A stretch of 64,000 nucleotides of DNA from Rubrivivax rivuli. GTDB taxonomy: Bacteria; Pseudomonadota; Gammaproteobacteria; Burkholderiales; Burkholderiaceae_C. The stretch is taken from assembly GCF_004016505.1 (NCBI RefSeq), contig NZ_SACR01000004.1:740605-804604 (forward strand), in the 5' to 3' direction. Shown here piece after piece: positions 39,577 to 49,119 of this stretch. The translations under genes were made by a program, and so were the position numbers. Below the pieces are notes generated by a model, which saw nothing but the letters and a program-made list of their open reading frames with translations, did no database searches and had not been told where the DNA came from. How positions within the stretch are numbered: position 1 is the stretch's first letter; the number at the start of each line of letters is the position of its first letter.

Positions 39577-40398
39577 TCAGCGCGCCCGGCGCGCTGGCGG
39601 CACCTGCACCGCCGGGTCCTGGCGGTAGAAGCGAGAGAGCATCCCGTAGAGCACGGGGTGCTCTTTTTTCATGGGCTCGGCGTTGACGAAGAAGGCCTCG
39701 CTGGCGACCGCGAAGAACTCTTCTTCGCCGTTGGCGCCGTAGGGGTCCAGCGTGGTGGGATCATCGGCTTCCACGCGCTGCACGAAGGCCTCGAACTCGG
39801 ATTGCAGCGCGTTCAGCCATTCGGCGCGCGGCAGGTCGGGCGGCAGCAGCGGCACGCCATCGGCCACGCCGTCGGCCATGTCCAGCACATGCGCGAATTC
39901 GTGGATGACGACGTTGTAGGCACCGCCCGCCTCGCCGCCCGGGCCCGGCACCACACCGGCCGCGCGCACGTCCCGCCACGAAAGCATCACCGGGCCACCG
40001 TCCATGGCCTCGCCGGCCAGCGGCTCGTCGTAGGCGTGCACGATGCCATCTTCGTCGGCCACCTCGCGGCGGGCCAGCACCTGGTCGGGGTGCACCACGA
40101 TGCCGACAAAGCCGTCGTAGGCCGACAACCCCAGGCGCAGCACCGGCAGCACGGCCTGCGCGGCGATGGAGACCACCACCGCGTCGGTGAGCTTCAGGCC
40201 GCCGGCGGCGTGGAACTCCTTGCGGTCGAGGAAGAGGCTGCTCAGCCGGCGCAACTCGGCGGCGTCTTGCGGGTCGCGCCGCTGCAGGAAGGGGTAGCGC
40301 ACCAGCGTGCGCTTCCACAGGTCGTCAGGGATGGCGCGGCGCTGCACGGCGGCGTCTTCGCGCCGGCGCTGCCATTGCCGCCACAGCCGTGCCAGCAC
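39577..40398 (-). CDS. MtfA-like zinc-dependent metallopeptidase
   Basis: 273 residues. The gluzincin motif HEFAH (His166, Glu167, His170) is followed by VLDMADG, and a downstream Glu in EEFFAVASEAFF serves as the third ligand. The N-terminal RRAIPDDLWKRTLVRYPFL matches the MtfA/M90 family. In E. coli MtfA links to the glucose PTS through Mlc. Mlc and PtsG are not visible here, so the target is unknown. Last gene of the ppiA-ppiB-lpxH run. Its 3' end contains the plus-strand terminator of clpA. Confidence 0.9.
   Translation of the reverse strand: MLARLWRQWQRRREDAAVQRRAIPDDLWKRTLVRYPFLQRRDPQDAAELRRLSSLFLDRKEFHAAGGLKLTDAVVVSIAAQAVLPVLRLGLSAYDGFVGIVVHPDQVLARREVADEDGIVHAYDEPLAGEAMDGGPVMLSWRDVRAAGVVPGPGGEAGGAYNVVIHEFAHVLDMADGVADGVPLLPPDLPRAEWLNALQSEFEAFVQRVEADDPTTLDPYGANGEEEFFAVASEAFFVNAEPMKKEHPVLYGMLSRFYRQDPAVQVPPARRAR
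39637..39669 (+). terminator. Terminator of clpA located within the mtfA coding region
   Basis: GAGCATCCCG (39637-39646) pairs with CGGGGTGCTC (39654-39663), or alternatively AGAGCAC with GTGCTCT around GGG, followed by TTTTTT (39664-39669). It is read in the clpA direction, 67-99 bases after the clpA stop, while the complementary strand encodes residues of the mtfA product (KKEHPVLYGML). Confidence 0.7.
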
Positions 40399-40405
40399 GG
40401 CGGCC

Positions 40406-41197
40406 TCAGCGGCCGGCCGGCGGCAGGCGCTCGAAGCCGCGGCGGCTCAGGCGCAGCACCTCGGCGCGGGGGGCTCTGCCATCGAGATCCCAGTCGCTGA
40501 GCACGTGGCGCTTGAAGCCGGGTGCCAGTGCGTTGCTGCCGGGCCGGTGGGTGTGGCCGTGCACCATCTCGGCGGATCCCAGTGCGTGCATCCAGCGTAC
40601 GGCGGCGGCCGGGTCGACATCGGTGCTGGCGTCGCCATCCATCTGCCAGCGCGCGGCGCTGGCGCGGCGCATCTCGGCAGCCAGGGCCAGGCGTTCGGCC
40701 AGCGGCCGCGCGAGGAAATCCGCCTGCCAGGCGGCGCCGCGCACCTGCTCGCGGAAGGCCTGGTAGGGCTTGTCGGACAGGCACAGCGCGTCGCCGTGCG
40801 TCAGCAGCACGGGCTGACCCCAGGCCAGCAGCACGGTGGGGTCGGGCAAGGCCAGCAGGCCGGCGTCCTTCAGCAGTGCGGGCCCGACCAGGAAATCGCG
40901 GTTGCCGGCCATGAAGCCCAGCAGCCGGTGGCTGGCCGCCTCGGCCATGGTCTCGACGCATCGGCGTTCGAAGGCACGGTGGCGCGCATCGTCGCCCACC
41001 CACACCTCGAACAGGTCACCGAGCATGAACACGGCGTCGGCGGTGGTGTGCTGCAGGTGGTGGGCCCACGCCTCGAAGGTGGCGGGCATGGTCTCGCACA
41101 GGTGCAGGTCGGAGATGAAGTCCACCGCGCGCCACGCGGGCGGCACGGGGAATTCATAGAAGGGCGGGAACGCGCCGTTCCGCGCCTCGTCGTTCAT
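40406..41197 (-). CDS. lpxH: UDP-2,3-diacylglucosamine diphosphatase
   Basis: 263 residues. Calcineurin-like phosphoesterase with the full metal-site set: SDLHL, GDLFE, GNRD, LTHGD and HGHTHRP. LpxH hydrolyses UDP-2,3-diacylglucosamine to lipid X on the cytosolic membrane face during lipid A synthesis. Slightly longer than the ~240-residue norm because of an N-terminal extension. Lies 14 bases after ppiB and 7 before mtfA. Together with lpxK and kdsB it is the third LPS gene in the window, in a separate operon. Confidence 0.95.
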   Translation of the reverse strand: MNDEARNGAFPPFYEFPVPPAWRAVDFISDLHLCETMPATFEAWAHHLQHTTADAVFMLGDLFEVWVGDDARHRAFERRCVETMAEAASHRLLGFMAGNRDFLVGPALLKDAGLLALPDPTVLLAWGQPVLLTHGDALCLSDKPYQAFREQVRGAAWQADFLARPLAERLALAAEMRRASAARWQMDGDASTDVDPAAAVRWMHALGSAEMVHGHTHRPGSNALAPGFKRHVLSDWDLDGRAPRAEVLRLSRRGFERLPPAGR

Positions 41198-41211
41198 CGC
41201 CAGTGCGGGGC

Positions 41212-41715
41212 TCAGTCGACCGCGACGGCGCGCGTGATCACCACGTCTTCCAGCGGCACGTCGTCGTGGAAGCCCTTGCGGCCGGTGCGCACCTTCTCGA
41301 TGGCGTCCACCACCTCGGTGCCTTCCACAACGCGGCCGAAGACGGCGTAGCCCCAGCCGCTGCCGTTCTCGGCCGTGAAGTCGAGGAAGCCGTTGTCGGT
41401 GGCGTTGATGAAGAACTGTGCGGTGGCCGAGTGCGGGTCGTTGGTGCGTGCCATGGCCAGCGTGTACTTCTTGTTCTTCAGGCCGTTGTTGGCTTCGTTG
41501 CGGATGGGCGCGAGCGTGCCCTTCTGCTTCATGCCCACTTCAAAGCCGCCGCCCTGCACCATGAAGCCCTTGATGACGCGGTGGAAGACGGTGCCGTCGT
41601 AGTGGCCGGCCTTCACGTACTCCAGGAAGTTGGCGGTGGACAGCGGCGCCTTCTCGTCGTCGAGTTCGATGCGCAGGGTGCCGGCGCTGGTGTCCATCTG
41701 TACGAATTTGCTCAT
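41212..41715 (-). CDS. ppiB: Cytosolic cyclophilin-type peptidyl-prolyl isomerase
   Basis: 167 residues without a signal peptide. Cyclophilin core [31 protein letters not shown] and [17 protein letters not shown]. The catalytic Arg is in FHRV; the Phe and Gln of the active site are in FMVQGG. The WGYAVFG Trp is the residue corresponding to the cyclosporin-contact position. It begins one base after the ppiA stop, so the pair is translationally linked. Gene symbol assigned by analogy to E. coli cytosolic PpiB. Confidence 0.95.
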   Translation of the reverse strand: MSKFVQMDTSAGTLRIELDDEKAPLSTANFLEYVKAGHYDGTVFHRVIKGFMVQGGGFEVGMKQKGTLAPIRNEANNGLKNKKYTLAMARTNDPHSATAQFFINATDNGFLDFTAENGSGWGYAVFGRVVEGTEVVDAIEKVRTGRKGFHDDVPLEDVVITRAVAVD

Positions 41716-41716
41716 G

Positions 41717-42262
41717 TCATTTCTCCATCGTGGCTTTGCGGATGGTCACGGGCGTGACCGGCAGGTTCTTGAAAACGCCTTGCTCCTGGGTGGGCACGGC
41801 CTTGATCTTGTCGACGACTTCCATGCCCTCGACGACCTGGCCGAAGACGGCGTAGCCGCCGCCGGCGGTGTCCAGGCGCGGGTTGTCGACGACGTTGATG
41901 AAAAACTGCGAGGTGGCGGAGTTGGGGTCGCTGGTGCGCGCCATCGCCAGGCTGCCGCGCACGTTGGACAGGCCATTGCCGGCTTCCAGCGGGATGGCCT
42001 TGCGCGTGGGCTTCTCGCTCAGGTCGCGCTTGTAGCCACCGGTCTGCACCATGAAGCCGTCGATGATGCGGTGGAAGATCACGCCGTCGTAGTGGCCGGC
42101 CTTCACGTACTGCACGAAGTTGGCCACGGTCTTCGGGGCCTTCTCGGCGTCGAGCACGACCACGATGTCGCCTTCAGAGGTGGCCAGGCGCACCTTCTGG
42201 GCGTGGGCCGAGAGGCCGAAGGCCAGCAGGGCAAGGACGAACAGGCGCAGCAACAGTTTCAA
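41717..42262 (-). CDS. ppiA: Periplasmic cyclophilin-type peptidyl-prolyl isomerase
   Basis: 181 residues with a clear Sec signal peptide ([21 protein letters not shown], cleavage about residue 21). The cyclophilin core is closely similar to the downstream Ppi[33 protein letters not shown]. It catalyses proline isomerisation of envelope proteins. The pair looks like an old tandem duplication with one copy exported. Confidence 0.95.
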   Translation of the reverse strand: MKLLLRLFVLALLAFGLSAHAQKVRLATSEGDIVVVLDAEKAPKTVANFVQYVKAGHYDGVIFHRIIDGFMVQTGGYKRDLSEKPTRKAIPLEAGNGLSNVRGSLAMARTSDPNSATSQFFINVVDNPRLDTAGGGYAVFGQVVEGMEVVDKIKAVPTQEQGVFKNLPVTPVTIRKATMEK

Positions 42263-42319
42263 GGCGATGTCTCCACACGAGGGGGCAAGGGAAGTTCGGG
42301 AAGCCGACGGCGCGCGAGT

Positions 42320-42916
42320 CTAGCGGGCCCCAGGCAGGGCTTCTGCCAACAGGGCCCGCACGGCTTCCAGGCGGCGCAGCAGGCGCGCGTCCAGCGGACC
42401 GTCAGCACTGGCGGCCTCGAAGGCCTGCACTGCCAGCATCAGGTGCACCTGGCCGAGGTTGATGCGTGCCGTGCGGTGCCCGGGGTCGTTGCGCAGCGCG
42501 GTCTCGAGCGACTGGCGCGCCACCTCCAGGCGGCCCGCGCGGGCGTGGAGCAGCGCGATGTTGTTGTGGGGGTCGGGCAGTTCTGGGTAGTCCTGCGCCA
42601 TGCGCGTGAAGTGCGCCAGCGCTTCGTCGTCGCGCCCGAGGTCCATCAAGGCCACGCCCAGCAGAAAGCGCAACTGTGCATCGCGCGGCTGCGCGGCCAC
42701 GCCGGCTTCCGCGCGCTTCAGCGCGGCCGCCGGTTCGCCACGCGCCAGCAGGCTGCGCACCTCTGCCTGCTCGTCGGCCCACGCAAACGGGGCACAGACC
42801 ACCCAGGCGAACAGCCAGACGCCGCCGGCCCATGGGCGCAGCAGGCGGCGACGGCGCAGAGGGCTTGGCGACATCAGGGGCGCGGGCAGCATGGGCAGGT
42901 CGTTCAAGGCGGGCAC
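42320..42916 (-). CDS. Secreted TPR-repeat protein
   Basis: 198 residues from a GTG at 42916 chosen because GGAGG stands four bases in front. ATGs at 42892 and 42874 are alternatives. An Arg-rich n-region and hydrophobic stretch ending PFAWA|DEQ form a signal peptide (about residue 47). At least three TPR-like units follow (about residues 50-155), including [47 protein letters not shown] read in pieces. Specific role unknown. First gene of the minus-strand unit leading to ppiA, ppiB, lpxH and mtfA; divergent from cysS. Confidence 0.85.
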   Translation of the reverse strand: MPALNDLPMLPAPLMSPSPLRRRRLLRPWAGGVWLFAWVVCAPFAWADEQAEVRSLLARGEPAAALKRAEAGVAAQPRDAQLRFLLGVALMDLGRDDEALAHFTRMAQDYPELPDPHNNIALLHARAGRLEVARQSLETALRNDPGHRTARINLGQVHLMLAVQAFEAASADGPLDARLLRRLEAVRALLAEALPGAR

Positions 42917-42968
42917 CGAGCCTCCGTCTGGGGTTGCGGGGGCGGGGCGGGGCGCCGGGCATGGCCGC

Positions 42969-43169
42969 TATACTGAAATGGATTCTATCGACCCGCTTCC
43001 ACCCCGTTTCCACCCCGTTCTCACCTTGCGCCGGCCCGCTTCACGCGGGCCGTGCTGCCTCTGCAAGGCGAACGGGCGGCCCGCGGTGCACGGGCGCAGG
43101 TCGCACCGGCGACCTGGGCCGGTGACCTGGGGAAGCCGGCCGCCCAGCCCCTCGGCCCCATCCGCGTCC
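42969..43169 (+). promoter_or_regulatory. cysS promoter and long leader
   Basis: TATACT at 42969-42974 is a good -10; its -35 is weak. The predicted start near 42981 leaves a ~190-base leader. It contains a GGCCCGC-TTCAC-GCGGGCC hairpin (43033-43051), followed at once by codons TGC TGC CTC TGC read in the cysS frame, and the frame stays open into cysS. Confidence 0.4.
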
Positions 43170-44546
43170 ATGACCCTGCACATCCACAACACCCTGACAC
43201 GCCAGCTCGAAGCCTTCGAGCCGATCGAGCCCGGCCACGTGCGGATGTACGTCTGCGGCATCACGGTCTACGACCTGTGCCACCTGGGCCACGCCCGCAT
43301 GATCCTGTCTTTCGACACGGCCTACCGCTGGCTGCTGGCCAGCGGCTGGCGCGTCACCTACGTGCGCAACATCACCGACATCGAGGACAAGATCATCCGC
43401 CGCGCACTCGAGCGCGGCATCGGCATCCGCCAGCTCACCGACGAGATGATCGCGGCCATGCACAGCGATTTCGCCGCACTGGGCGCGCTGCCGCCCACGC
43501 ACGAGCCGCGTGCCACCGACTACGTGCCGCAGATGCTGTCGATCATCGGCCAGTTGCAGCAACGCGGTCTTGCCTACCAGGCCCAGGGCGGTGATGTGAA
43601 CTATGCGGTGCGCCGCTTTCCAGGCTACGGCAAGCTCAGTGGCAAGAGCCTGGACGAACTTCGTGCGGGCGAGCGCGTGGCCGTGCAGGACGACAAGGAA
43701 GACCCGCTGGATTTCGTGCTCTGGAAGCACGCCAAGCCCGACGAGCCGGCCGATGCCGTCTGGCCCAGCCCCTGGGGCCCGGGCCGGCCAGGCTGGCACA
43801 TCGAGTGCTCGGCGATGAGCTGCGCGCTGCTGGGCGAGCCCTTCGACATCCACGGCGGTGGCATGGACCTGCAGTTCCCGCACCACGAGAACGAGATCGC
43901 GCAGAGCGAAGGGGCCAGCGGCCAGCCCTTCGTGCGCACATGGATGCACAACGGCTTCCTCAACGTCGACGACACCAAGATGTCGAAGTCGCTGGGCAAC
44001 TTCTTCACCATCGCCGACGTGCTGAAGCGCTACGACGGCGAGACGCTGCGCTTTTTCATGCTGCGCACGCATTACCGCAGCCCCTTCAACTTCAGCGACC
44101 AGCTGCTGGACGAAACGCGTACGGCGCTCAAGCGCCTGTACACCGCGCTGCAGGCGGCCGGGCCGCAGCCGGCGCTGGCCGCCATCGACTGGGCCGAGCC
44201 GCGCGCCGCCGCCTTCAAGGCGGCCATGGACGACGACTTCAACACCCCCGGCGCCGTGGCCGTGCTCTTCGACCTGGCAGGCAGCGTGAACCGTGGCGAG
44301 CATGCCGACGCGCCGCTGCTGCAGGCCCTGGGCGGTGTGCTGGGCCTGCTGCAGCAGGCGCCGCAGGCCTACCTGCAGGGCGGCAGCGGGCTGGATGAAG
44401 CGGCCATCACCGAACGCATTGCCGCGCGCGCCGCGGCCAAACAGGCCCGCGATTTCGCGCTGGCCGATCGCATCCGCGCCGAACTGCTGGCGCAAGGCAT
44501 CGAGCTCAAGGACGGGCCGCAAGGCACGACCTGGGTCAAGGCTTGA
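43170..44546 (+). CDS. cysS: Cysteinyl-tRNA synthetase
   Basis: 458 residues, standard class I CysRS. The HIGH-type motif reads HLGHAR, and KMSKS is intact ([13 protein letters not shown]). Zinc ligands include the Cys in YVCGITVYD, the Cys in HIECSAMS and the His residues of HHENEIAQ, which give the enzyme its cysteine specificity. Start ATG at 43170 gives the canonical beginning [14 protein letters not shown]. The frame is open a further 64 codons upstream, discussed under findings. Heads the run cysS-alkA-like-accA-tilS. Confidence 0.97.
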   Translation: MTLHIHNTLTRQLEAFEPIEPGHVRMYVCGITVYDLCHLGHARMILSFDTAYRWLLASGWRVTYVRNITDIEDKIIRRALERGIGIRQLTDEMIAAMHSDFAALGALPPTHEPRATDYVPQMLSIIGQLQQRGLAYQAQGGDVNYAVRRFPGYGKLSGKSLDELRAGERVAVQDDKEDPLDFVLWKHAKPDEPADAVWPSPWGPGRPGWHIECSAMSCALLGEPFDIHGGGMDLQFPHHENEIAQSEGASGQPFVRTWMHNGFLNVDDTKMSKSLGNFFTIADVLKRYDGETLRFFMLRTHYRSPFNFSDQLLDETRTALKRLYTALQAAGPQPALAAIDWAEPRAAAFKAAMDDDFNTPGAVAVLFDLAGSVNRGEHADAPLLQALGGVLGLLQQAPQAYLQGGSGLDEAAITERIAARAAAKQARDFALADRIRAELLAQGIELKDGPQGTTWVKA

Positions 44547-44548
44547 GC

Positions 44549-45208
44549 ATGGCCCAGACCGCCGCGGTGCCGGCTGCCATGCTGCCGGCTTACTGGGAAG
44601 AGGCGCGCAAGCACCTGGCCAAGCGCGACCGGGTGATGAAGAAGCTGATCCCGAAGTTCGGCGAGGCCTGCCTGCAAAGCCGCGGCGACGCCTTCACCAC
44701 GCTGGCGCGCAGCATCGTCGGTCAGCAGATCAGCGTGAAGGCCGCGCAGAGCGTCTGGGAGCGCTTCGCGCTGGCCGTCGGCAGCCCCGCCACGCGGCTG
44801 CAGCCCGCCGAAGTGCTGGCGGTGGACACGCCCCGCTTGCGCGAGGCCGGCCTCTCTGCGCGAAAGTGCGAGTACCTGCTCGACCTCGCGCGCCACTTCC
44901 GTGACGGCCAGGTTCATCCCGCGCAGTGGGAAGGCATGGACGACGAGACCATCATCACCGAGCTGGTGGCCATCCGCGGCATCGGGCGCTGGACGGCGGA
45001 GATGTTCCTCATCTTCCACCTGCTGCGCCCGAACGTGCTGCCGCTGGACGACCTGGGCCTCCTCAAGGGCATCAGCCTGAACTATTTCAGCGGCGAGCCC
45101 GTCTCCCGCGCCGAGGCGCGCGAGGTGGGTGAAGCCTGGGCGCCGTTCCGCTCGGTCGCCACTTGGTACATTTGGCGCAGCCTGGACCCTCTCCCCGTGG
45201 AGTACTGA
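44549..45208 (+). CDS. DNA-3-methyladenine glycosylase II-like (AlkA family)
   Basis: 219 residues from the ATG at 44549, two bases after the cysS stop. Helix-hairpin-helix glycosylase: [15 protein letters not shown], the HhH segment [18 protein letters not shown], and the catalytic Asp in [11 protein letters not shown]. It lacks the N-terminal AlkA domain of E. coli, as is usual for the short bacterial and yeast Mag1-like form. It removes alkylated purines in base-excision repair. The following accA begins two bases after its stop. Confidence 0.92.
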   Translation: MAQTAAVPAAMLPAYWEEARKHLAKRDRVMKKLIPKFGEACLQSRGDAFTTLARSIVGQQISVKAAQSVWERFALAVGSPATRLQPAEVLAVDTPRLREAGLSARKCEYLLDLARHFRDGQVHPAQWEGMDDETIITELVAIRGIGRWTAEMFLIFHLLRPNVLPLDDLGLLKGISLNYFSGEPVSRAEAREVGEAWAPFRSVATWYIWRSLDPLPVEY

Positions 45209-45210
45209 CC

Positions 45211-46182
45211 TTGAGCAAAAGGCACTTTCTGGAGTTTGAGCAGCCGATCGCCGACCTGGAGTCGAAGATCGACGAGCTGCGCTACGTGCACAACGAGTCG
45301 GCCGTCGACATCAGCGACGAGATCGAACGCCTGGCCGCGAAGAGCCAGCAGCTGACGCGCGACATCTACAGCCAGCTCACGCCCTGGCAGGTGACGCAGA
45401 TCGCGCGCCACCCGCAGCGGCCCTACACGCTGGACTACGTCAACGAGATCTTCACCGACTTCCAGGAACTGCACGGCGACCGGCACTACGCCGACGACCT
45501 CAGCATCGTCGGCGGCCTGGCGCGCTTCAACGGCCAGGCCTGCATGGTGCTAGGCCACCAGAAGGGCCGCGACACGAAGGAGCGCACGCTGCGCAACTTC
45601 GGCATGAGCCGCCCCGAGGGCTACCGCAAGGCGCTGCGCCTCATGAAGCTGGCCGAGAAGTTCGGCATGCCGGTCTTCACCTTCGTCGACACCCCCGGCG
45701 CCTACCCCGGCATCGGCGCCGAAGAGCGGGGCCAGAGCGAGGCCATCGGCCGCAACATCTTCGAGATGGCGCAACTGGAGGTGCCCATCATCAGCACCAT
45801 CATCGGCGAGGGTGGCAGCGGCGGTGCGCTGGCCATCAGCGTGGCCGACCAGGTGCTGATGCTGCAGTTCAGCGTGTACTCGGTGATCTCGCCCGAGGGC
45901 TGTGCGTCCATTCTCTGGAAGACGGCCGAGCGGGCCTCCGAGGCGGCCGAGGCCCTGGGCATCACCGCGCACCGCCTGAAGGCGCTGGGCGTGATCGACA
46001 AGATCGTCAACGAGCCCGTGGGCGGTGCCCACCGCGACGTGCCCTGGATGGCCGCGCAGCTCAAGCGCGCGCTGGCCGATGCGCTGCGCCACACCGCCGA
46101 CCTCAAGCCCGCCGCCCTGCTGCAGCAGCGCTACGAGCGCCTGCGCAGCTACGGCCGCTACACCGACACCAAGGAACGTTGA
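45211..46182 (+). CDS. accA: Acetyl-CoA carboxylase carboxyltransferase subunit alpha
   Basis: 323 residues from a TTG start (sequence begins [16 protein letters not shown]), preceded by GGAG within the end of the upstream gene. Carboxyltransferase fold with [37 protein letters not shown] and the oxyanion-hole Gly run [12 protein letters not shown]. It pairs with AccD to transfer CO2 from biotin to acetyl-CoA in fatty acid synthesis. Its stop overlaps the TTG start of tilS. Length and start agree with Burkholderiales AccA. Confidence 0.97.
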   Translation: MSKRHFLEFEQPIADLESKIDELRYVHNESAVDISDEIERLAAKSQQLTRDIYSQLTPWQVTQIARHPQRPYTLDYVNEIFTDFQELHGDRHYADDLSIVGGLARFNGQACMVLGHQKGRDTKERTLRNFGMSRPEGYRKALRLMKLAEKFGMPVFTFVDTPGAYPGIGAEERGQSEAIGRNIFEMAQLEVPIISTIIGEGGSGGALAISVADQVLMLQFSVYSVISPEGCASILWKTAERASEAAEALGITAHRLKALGVIDKIVNEPVGGAHRDVPWMAAQLKRALADALRHTADLKPAALLQQRYERLRSYGRYTDTKER

Positions 46183-47489
46183 ACACCGCGAGCGGGCGCG
46201 TTGCCGTGGCCGTCAGCGGCGGCCGCGATTCGACGGCGCTGCTGCACGCCACGCTGCGTGCAGCCTTGCCGCTGGGCCTGCAGGTGTGGGCGCTGCACGT
46301 GCACCACGGGCTGCAGGCCGAGGCCGACGCCTGGGAGCAGCAGGTGCGCCTGCAGGCGCGGCGTTGGGGCGCCGCCTTCCTGAGCCGGCGCCTGACGGGT
46401 GCGCCCGAAGCGGGTGACAGCGTCGAGGCCTGGGCCCGGCGTGAACGCTACCGTGCGCTGGCCGACATGGCGGGCGAGGCCCAGTGCTCCTTGTTGCTGC
46501 TTGGCCACCACCGGCGCGACCAGGCCGAGACCTTCCTGCTGCAGGCCCTGCGCGGCGGCGGTCCGGCGGGCCTGGCGGCCATGCCCGCGCTGGCGCAGCG
46601 CCGCCAGATCACCTGGGCGCGCCCCTGGCTGCAGCAGCCGCACGAGGCGGTGCAGGCCTATGTGCAGCGCCACCGCCTGCGCCACGTGGAAGACCCGAGC
46701 AACGCCGACGGGCGCTATGCGCGCAGCCGCCTGCGACAGCGGGTGTGGCCGGTGCTCAACGCGGCCTTCGACGACACCGAGGCCACGCTCGTGCAGGCCG
46801 CGCGCCACGCCGCGCAGGCTGCGGCCCTGGCCGCGGAGGTGGCAGCCGTCGACCTGCCGCCATTGTGCGAAGACGGAGCGCTGCTGCTGGCGCCCTGGGC
46901 CGCCTTGCCGCCGGCGCGCCGCCGCAATGCCCTGCAGGCCTGGCTGACGGGGGCGCTGCCCGGCCGCTGGCCGCAGACCCTGCTGGACCGCCTGATCGAC
47001 GAACTGCCCGGCCGCCGCGGCGGCCAGTGGCCGGCACCGGAGGCCGTGCTGCGCCTGTACCGCGGGCGCCTGCGCTGCGTGCCCGCGCCCAGCCCGCCAG
47101 TGCTGGCTGCGCCCTTGCCGGCGCTCGACCTCTCCACCCCGGGCTTCGTCGCCCTGCCCGGCTGGGGCGGGCGTTTCGAGGTCAGCGACAGCACGCACGA
47201 CGGCGTTTCGCCTGCGCTGCTGCAGGCCGTGCGTGTGGCGCCGCGCACCGGCGGTGAACGTTTCCACCTGGCCGCCCGCGGCCTGGCCCGCTCGCTGAAG
47301 AAGCAGTACCAGGCCGCCGGCGTGCCGGCCTGGGCGCGCCAGGGCCCGCTGCTCTGGCTGGCCGATGGCCGGCTGCTCTACGCGCCCGGCCTGGGCGTCG
47401 ACGCCACGCTGCGGGCGGCGCGCGGCGAGCCGCAGCGCGCCTTGCGCTGGTGCCCGGATGCGCCAGGGCCGCGTCAGCCCGGCGGCTAA
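46179..47489 (+). CDS. tilS: tRNA(Ile)-lysidine synthase
   Basis: 436 residues. The PP-loop motif SGGRDS is at residues 13-18 (Gly-Arg where many family members have Gly-x), followed by [10 protein letters not shown] and [22 protein letters not shown], all characteristic of TilS. It converts the anticodon cytidine of tRNA-Ile(CAU) to lysidine, which is essential. A C-terminal substrate-binding domain is present, with [30 protein letters not shown] start, preceded by AAGGAA and overlapping the accA stop by 4 bases. Confidence 0.95.
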   Translation: MNTASGRVAVAVSGGRDSTALLHATLRAALPLGLQVWALHVHHGLQAEADAWEQQVRLQARRWGAAFLSRRLTGAPEAGDSVEAWARRERYRALADMAGEAQCSLLLLGHHRRDQAETFLLQALRGGGPAGLAAMPALAQRRQITWARPWLQQPHEAVQAYVQRHRLRHVEDPSNADGRYARSRLRQRVWPVLNAAFDDTEATLVQAARHAAQAAALAAEVAAVDLPPLCEDGALLLAPWAALPPARRRNALQAWLTGALPGRWPQTLLDRLIDELPGRRGGQWPAPEAVLRLYRGRLRCVPAPSPPVLAAPLPALDLSTPGFVALPGWGGRFEVSDSTHDGVSPALLQAVRVAPRTGGERFHLAARGLARSLKKQYQAAGVPAWARQGPLLWLADGRLLYAPGLGVDATLRAARGEPQRALRWCPDAPGPRQPGG

Positions 47490-47502
47490 AATGCCGGGTT
47501 TT
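47478..47502 (+). terminator. Hairpin between tilS and lysC (weak terminator or promoter overlap)
   Basis: CCCGGC (47478-47483) pairs with GCCGGG (47493-47498) and is followed by TTTT. The loop contains TAAAAT (47487-47492), a possible -10 for lysC. The stem lies on the tilS stop codon. Confidence 0.45.
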
Positions 47503-47583
47503 GTTGCACGCAGACCCCGCCCTTGAGGCGCTGCGGCAACGACACCGGCTCGACACTCCCGCCGCCGCGCGCGGCAATCAGCG

Positions 47584-48861
47584 ATGGCATTGATCGTTCA
47601 CAAGTACGGCGGCACCTCCATGGGGTCGACCGAACGCATCCGCAGCGTGGCGCAGCGCGTGGCCAAGTGGGTGCGCGCCGGCCACCAGCTCGTGGTCGTG
47701 CCCTCGGCCATGTCCGGCGAGACCAACCGGCTGCTCGGCCTGGCCAAGGAACTGGTGCCCGACGCGGCCGTGGCCAGCACCGACGAGGCGCGGCGCGAGC
47801 TCGATGCCCTGGCCGCCACCGGTGAGCAGGTCAGCGTGGGCCTGCTGGCCCTGGCGCTGCAGGCGCAGGGCGTGCCGGCCGTCAGCTACGGCGGCTGGCA
47901 GGTGCCCATCAAGACCGACTCGGCTTTCACCAAGGCCCGCATCGAAAGCATCGACGACACCCGCGTGCGCGCCGATCTGGCCGCCGGCAAGGTGGTCATC
48001 ATCACCGGCTTCCAGGGCATCGACAGCCAGGGCAACGTCACCACGCTGGGCCGGGGCGGCAGCGACACCTCGGCCGTGGCCGTGGCCGCGGCCCTGAAGG
48101 CCGACGAGTGCCTGATCTACACCGACGTCGACGGCGTCTACACCACCGACCCGCGTGTCGTGCCCGAGGCGCGCCGCCTGTCCACCGTGAGCTTCGAAGA
48201 GATGCTCGAGATGGCCAGCCTGGGCAGCAAGGTGCTGCAGATCCGCAGCGTCGAGTTCGCGGGCAAGTACCGCGTGCCCACGCGGGTGCTGAGCAGCTTC
48301 ACGCCCTGGGACATTCCGCTGGACGAAGAGGCCCGCTCGGGCACCCTGATCACCTTTGAGGAAGACGAGAAGATGGAACAAGCCGTCGTGGCCGGCATCG
48401 CGTTCAACCGCGACGAAGCAAAGATCAGCGTCATCGGCGTGCCCGACAAGCCGGGCATCGCGTACCAGATCCTGGGCCCGGTGGCCGATGCCAACATCGA
48501 CATCGACGTCATCATCCAGAACGTCTCGCACGACGGTCGCACCGACTTCAGCTTCACCGTGCACCGCAACGACTACGCGCGCACGATGGCCGTGCTCGAG
48601 AACACCGTGCTGCCGGCCACCGGTGCCGCCCGCGTGATCGGCGACGCCAAGATCTGCAAGGTGAGCATCGTCGGCATCGGCATGCGCAGCCACGTGGGGG
48701 TGGCCAGCACGATGTTCCGCACGCTCTCGGAAGAGGGCATCAACATCCAGATGATCACCACCAGCGAGATCAAGACCAGCGTGGTGATCGACGAGAAGTA
48801 CATGGAGCTCGCGGTGCGTGCGCTGCACAAGGCTTTCGACCTCGACCAGCCCTCGGCTTGA
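47584..48861 (+). CDS. lysC: Aspartokinase (ACT-domain regulated)
   Basis: 425 residues, the short LysC type common in Betaproteobacteria. N-terminal amino-acid kinase domain with KYGGTS at residues 7-12 and [16 protein letters not shown]. The C-terminal half (~265-425) holds two ACT domains: [14 protein letters not shown], and [17 protein letters not shown], which typically bind lysine and threonine for feedback inhibition. It phosphorylates aspartate as the first step to lysine, methionine and threonine. Followed by a hairpin and tRNA-Ser. Confidence 0.96.
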   Translation: MALIVHKYGGTSMGSTERIRSVAQRVAKWVRAGHQLVVVPSAMSGETNRLLGLAKELVPDAAVASTDEARRELDALAATGEQVSVGLLALALQAQGVPAVSYGGWQVPIKTDSAFTKARIESIDDTRVRADLAAGKVVIITGFQGIDSQGNVTTLGRGGSDTSAVAVAAALKADECLIYTDVDGVYTTDPRVVPEARRLSTVSFEEMLEMASLGSKVLQIRSVEFAGKYRVPTRVLSSFTPWDIPLDEEARSGTLITFEEDEKMEQAVVAGIAFNRDEAKISVIGVPDKPGIAYQILGPVADANIDIDVIIQNVSHDGRTDFSFTVHRNDYARTMAVLENTVLPATGAARVIGDAKICKVSIVGIGMRSHVGVASTMFRTLSEEGINIQMITTSEIKTSVVIDEKYMELAVRALHKAFDLDQPSA

Positions 48862-48863
48862 AG

Positions 48864-48905
48864 CTGAAACTTCGGGCGCGCCGCGAAGGGCGGTCCGAAG
48901 TTCAG
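48864..48905. repeat. Large imperfect inverted repeat between lysC and tRNA-Ser
   Basis: CTGA-A-ACTTCGG (48864-48875) is complementary to CCGAAGT-TCAG (48895-48905), an 11-bp stem with one bulged A and a GC-rich 19-base loop. No T tract follows. A TAGAAT -10-like element for the tRNA begins three bases later (48908-48913), so the right arm overlaps the tRNA promoter region. Confidence 0.6.
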
Positions 48906-48927
48906 GCTAGAATGCGGATCCTTCGCT

Positions 48928-49020
48928 GGAGTCGTGACCGAGTGGCCGAAGGTGCTCCCCTGCTAAGGGAGTATGTGGGCAAAACCTGCATCGAGGGTTC
49001 GAATCCCTCCGACTCCGCCA
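48928..49020 (+). tRNA. tRNA-Ser (anticodon GCT)
   Basis: Acceptor stem GGAGTCG pairs with CGACTCC; discriminator G and encoded CCA end at 49020. Anticodon loop CTGCTAA (48960-48966) with GCT at 48962-48964, reading AGC and AGU. The long variable arm expected of a serine tRNA is present, and the T loop reads GGTTCGAATCC. Total 93 bases. Confidence 0.97.
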
Positions 49021-49035
49021 AGCCCCAAGAAGCAG

Positions 49036-49066
49036 ACGGGCCCTGAGTTTTCTCAGGGCCCGTTTT
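49036..49066 (+). terminator. Terminator after tRNA-Ser (also usable by the convergent DUF72 gene)
   Basis: Perfect 12-bp stem ACGGGCCCTGAG / CTCAGGGCCCGT (49036-49047 with 49052-49063), loop TTTT, then TTT. On the minus strand AAAA-type flanks make it partly bidirectional. Confidence 0.85.
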
Positions 49067-49092
49067 GCTTTGCGCGCGCTTTCTCGCAGGCA

Positions 49093-49119
49093 TCTTTCGG
49101 CTGATGTCTTTCGGCTGAT
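49093..49119. repeat. Two-copy 14-base tandem repeat at the end of the DUF72 gene
   Basis: TCTTTCGGCTGAT occurs at 49093-49105 and again at 49107-49119, separated by one base. The second copy abuts the stop codon of the DUF72 gene. Probably a small slip duplication. Confidence 0.8.

Noticed and set aside
42600..43169. A 190-residue N-terminal extension of CysS
   Set aside because: The first part overlaps the TPR gene on the other strand, and the promoter-like TATACT lies within it; the ATG at 43170 gives the canonical CysS start. Only the last ~64 codons are kept as a finding.
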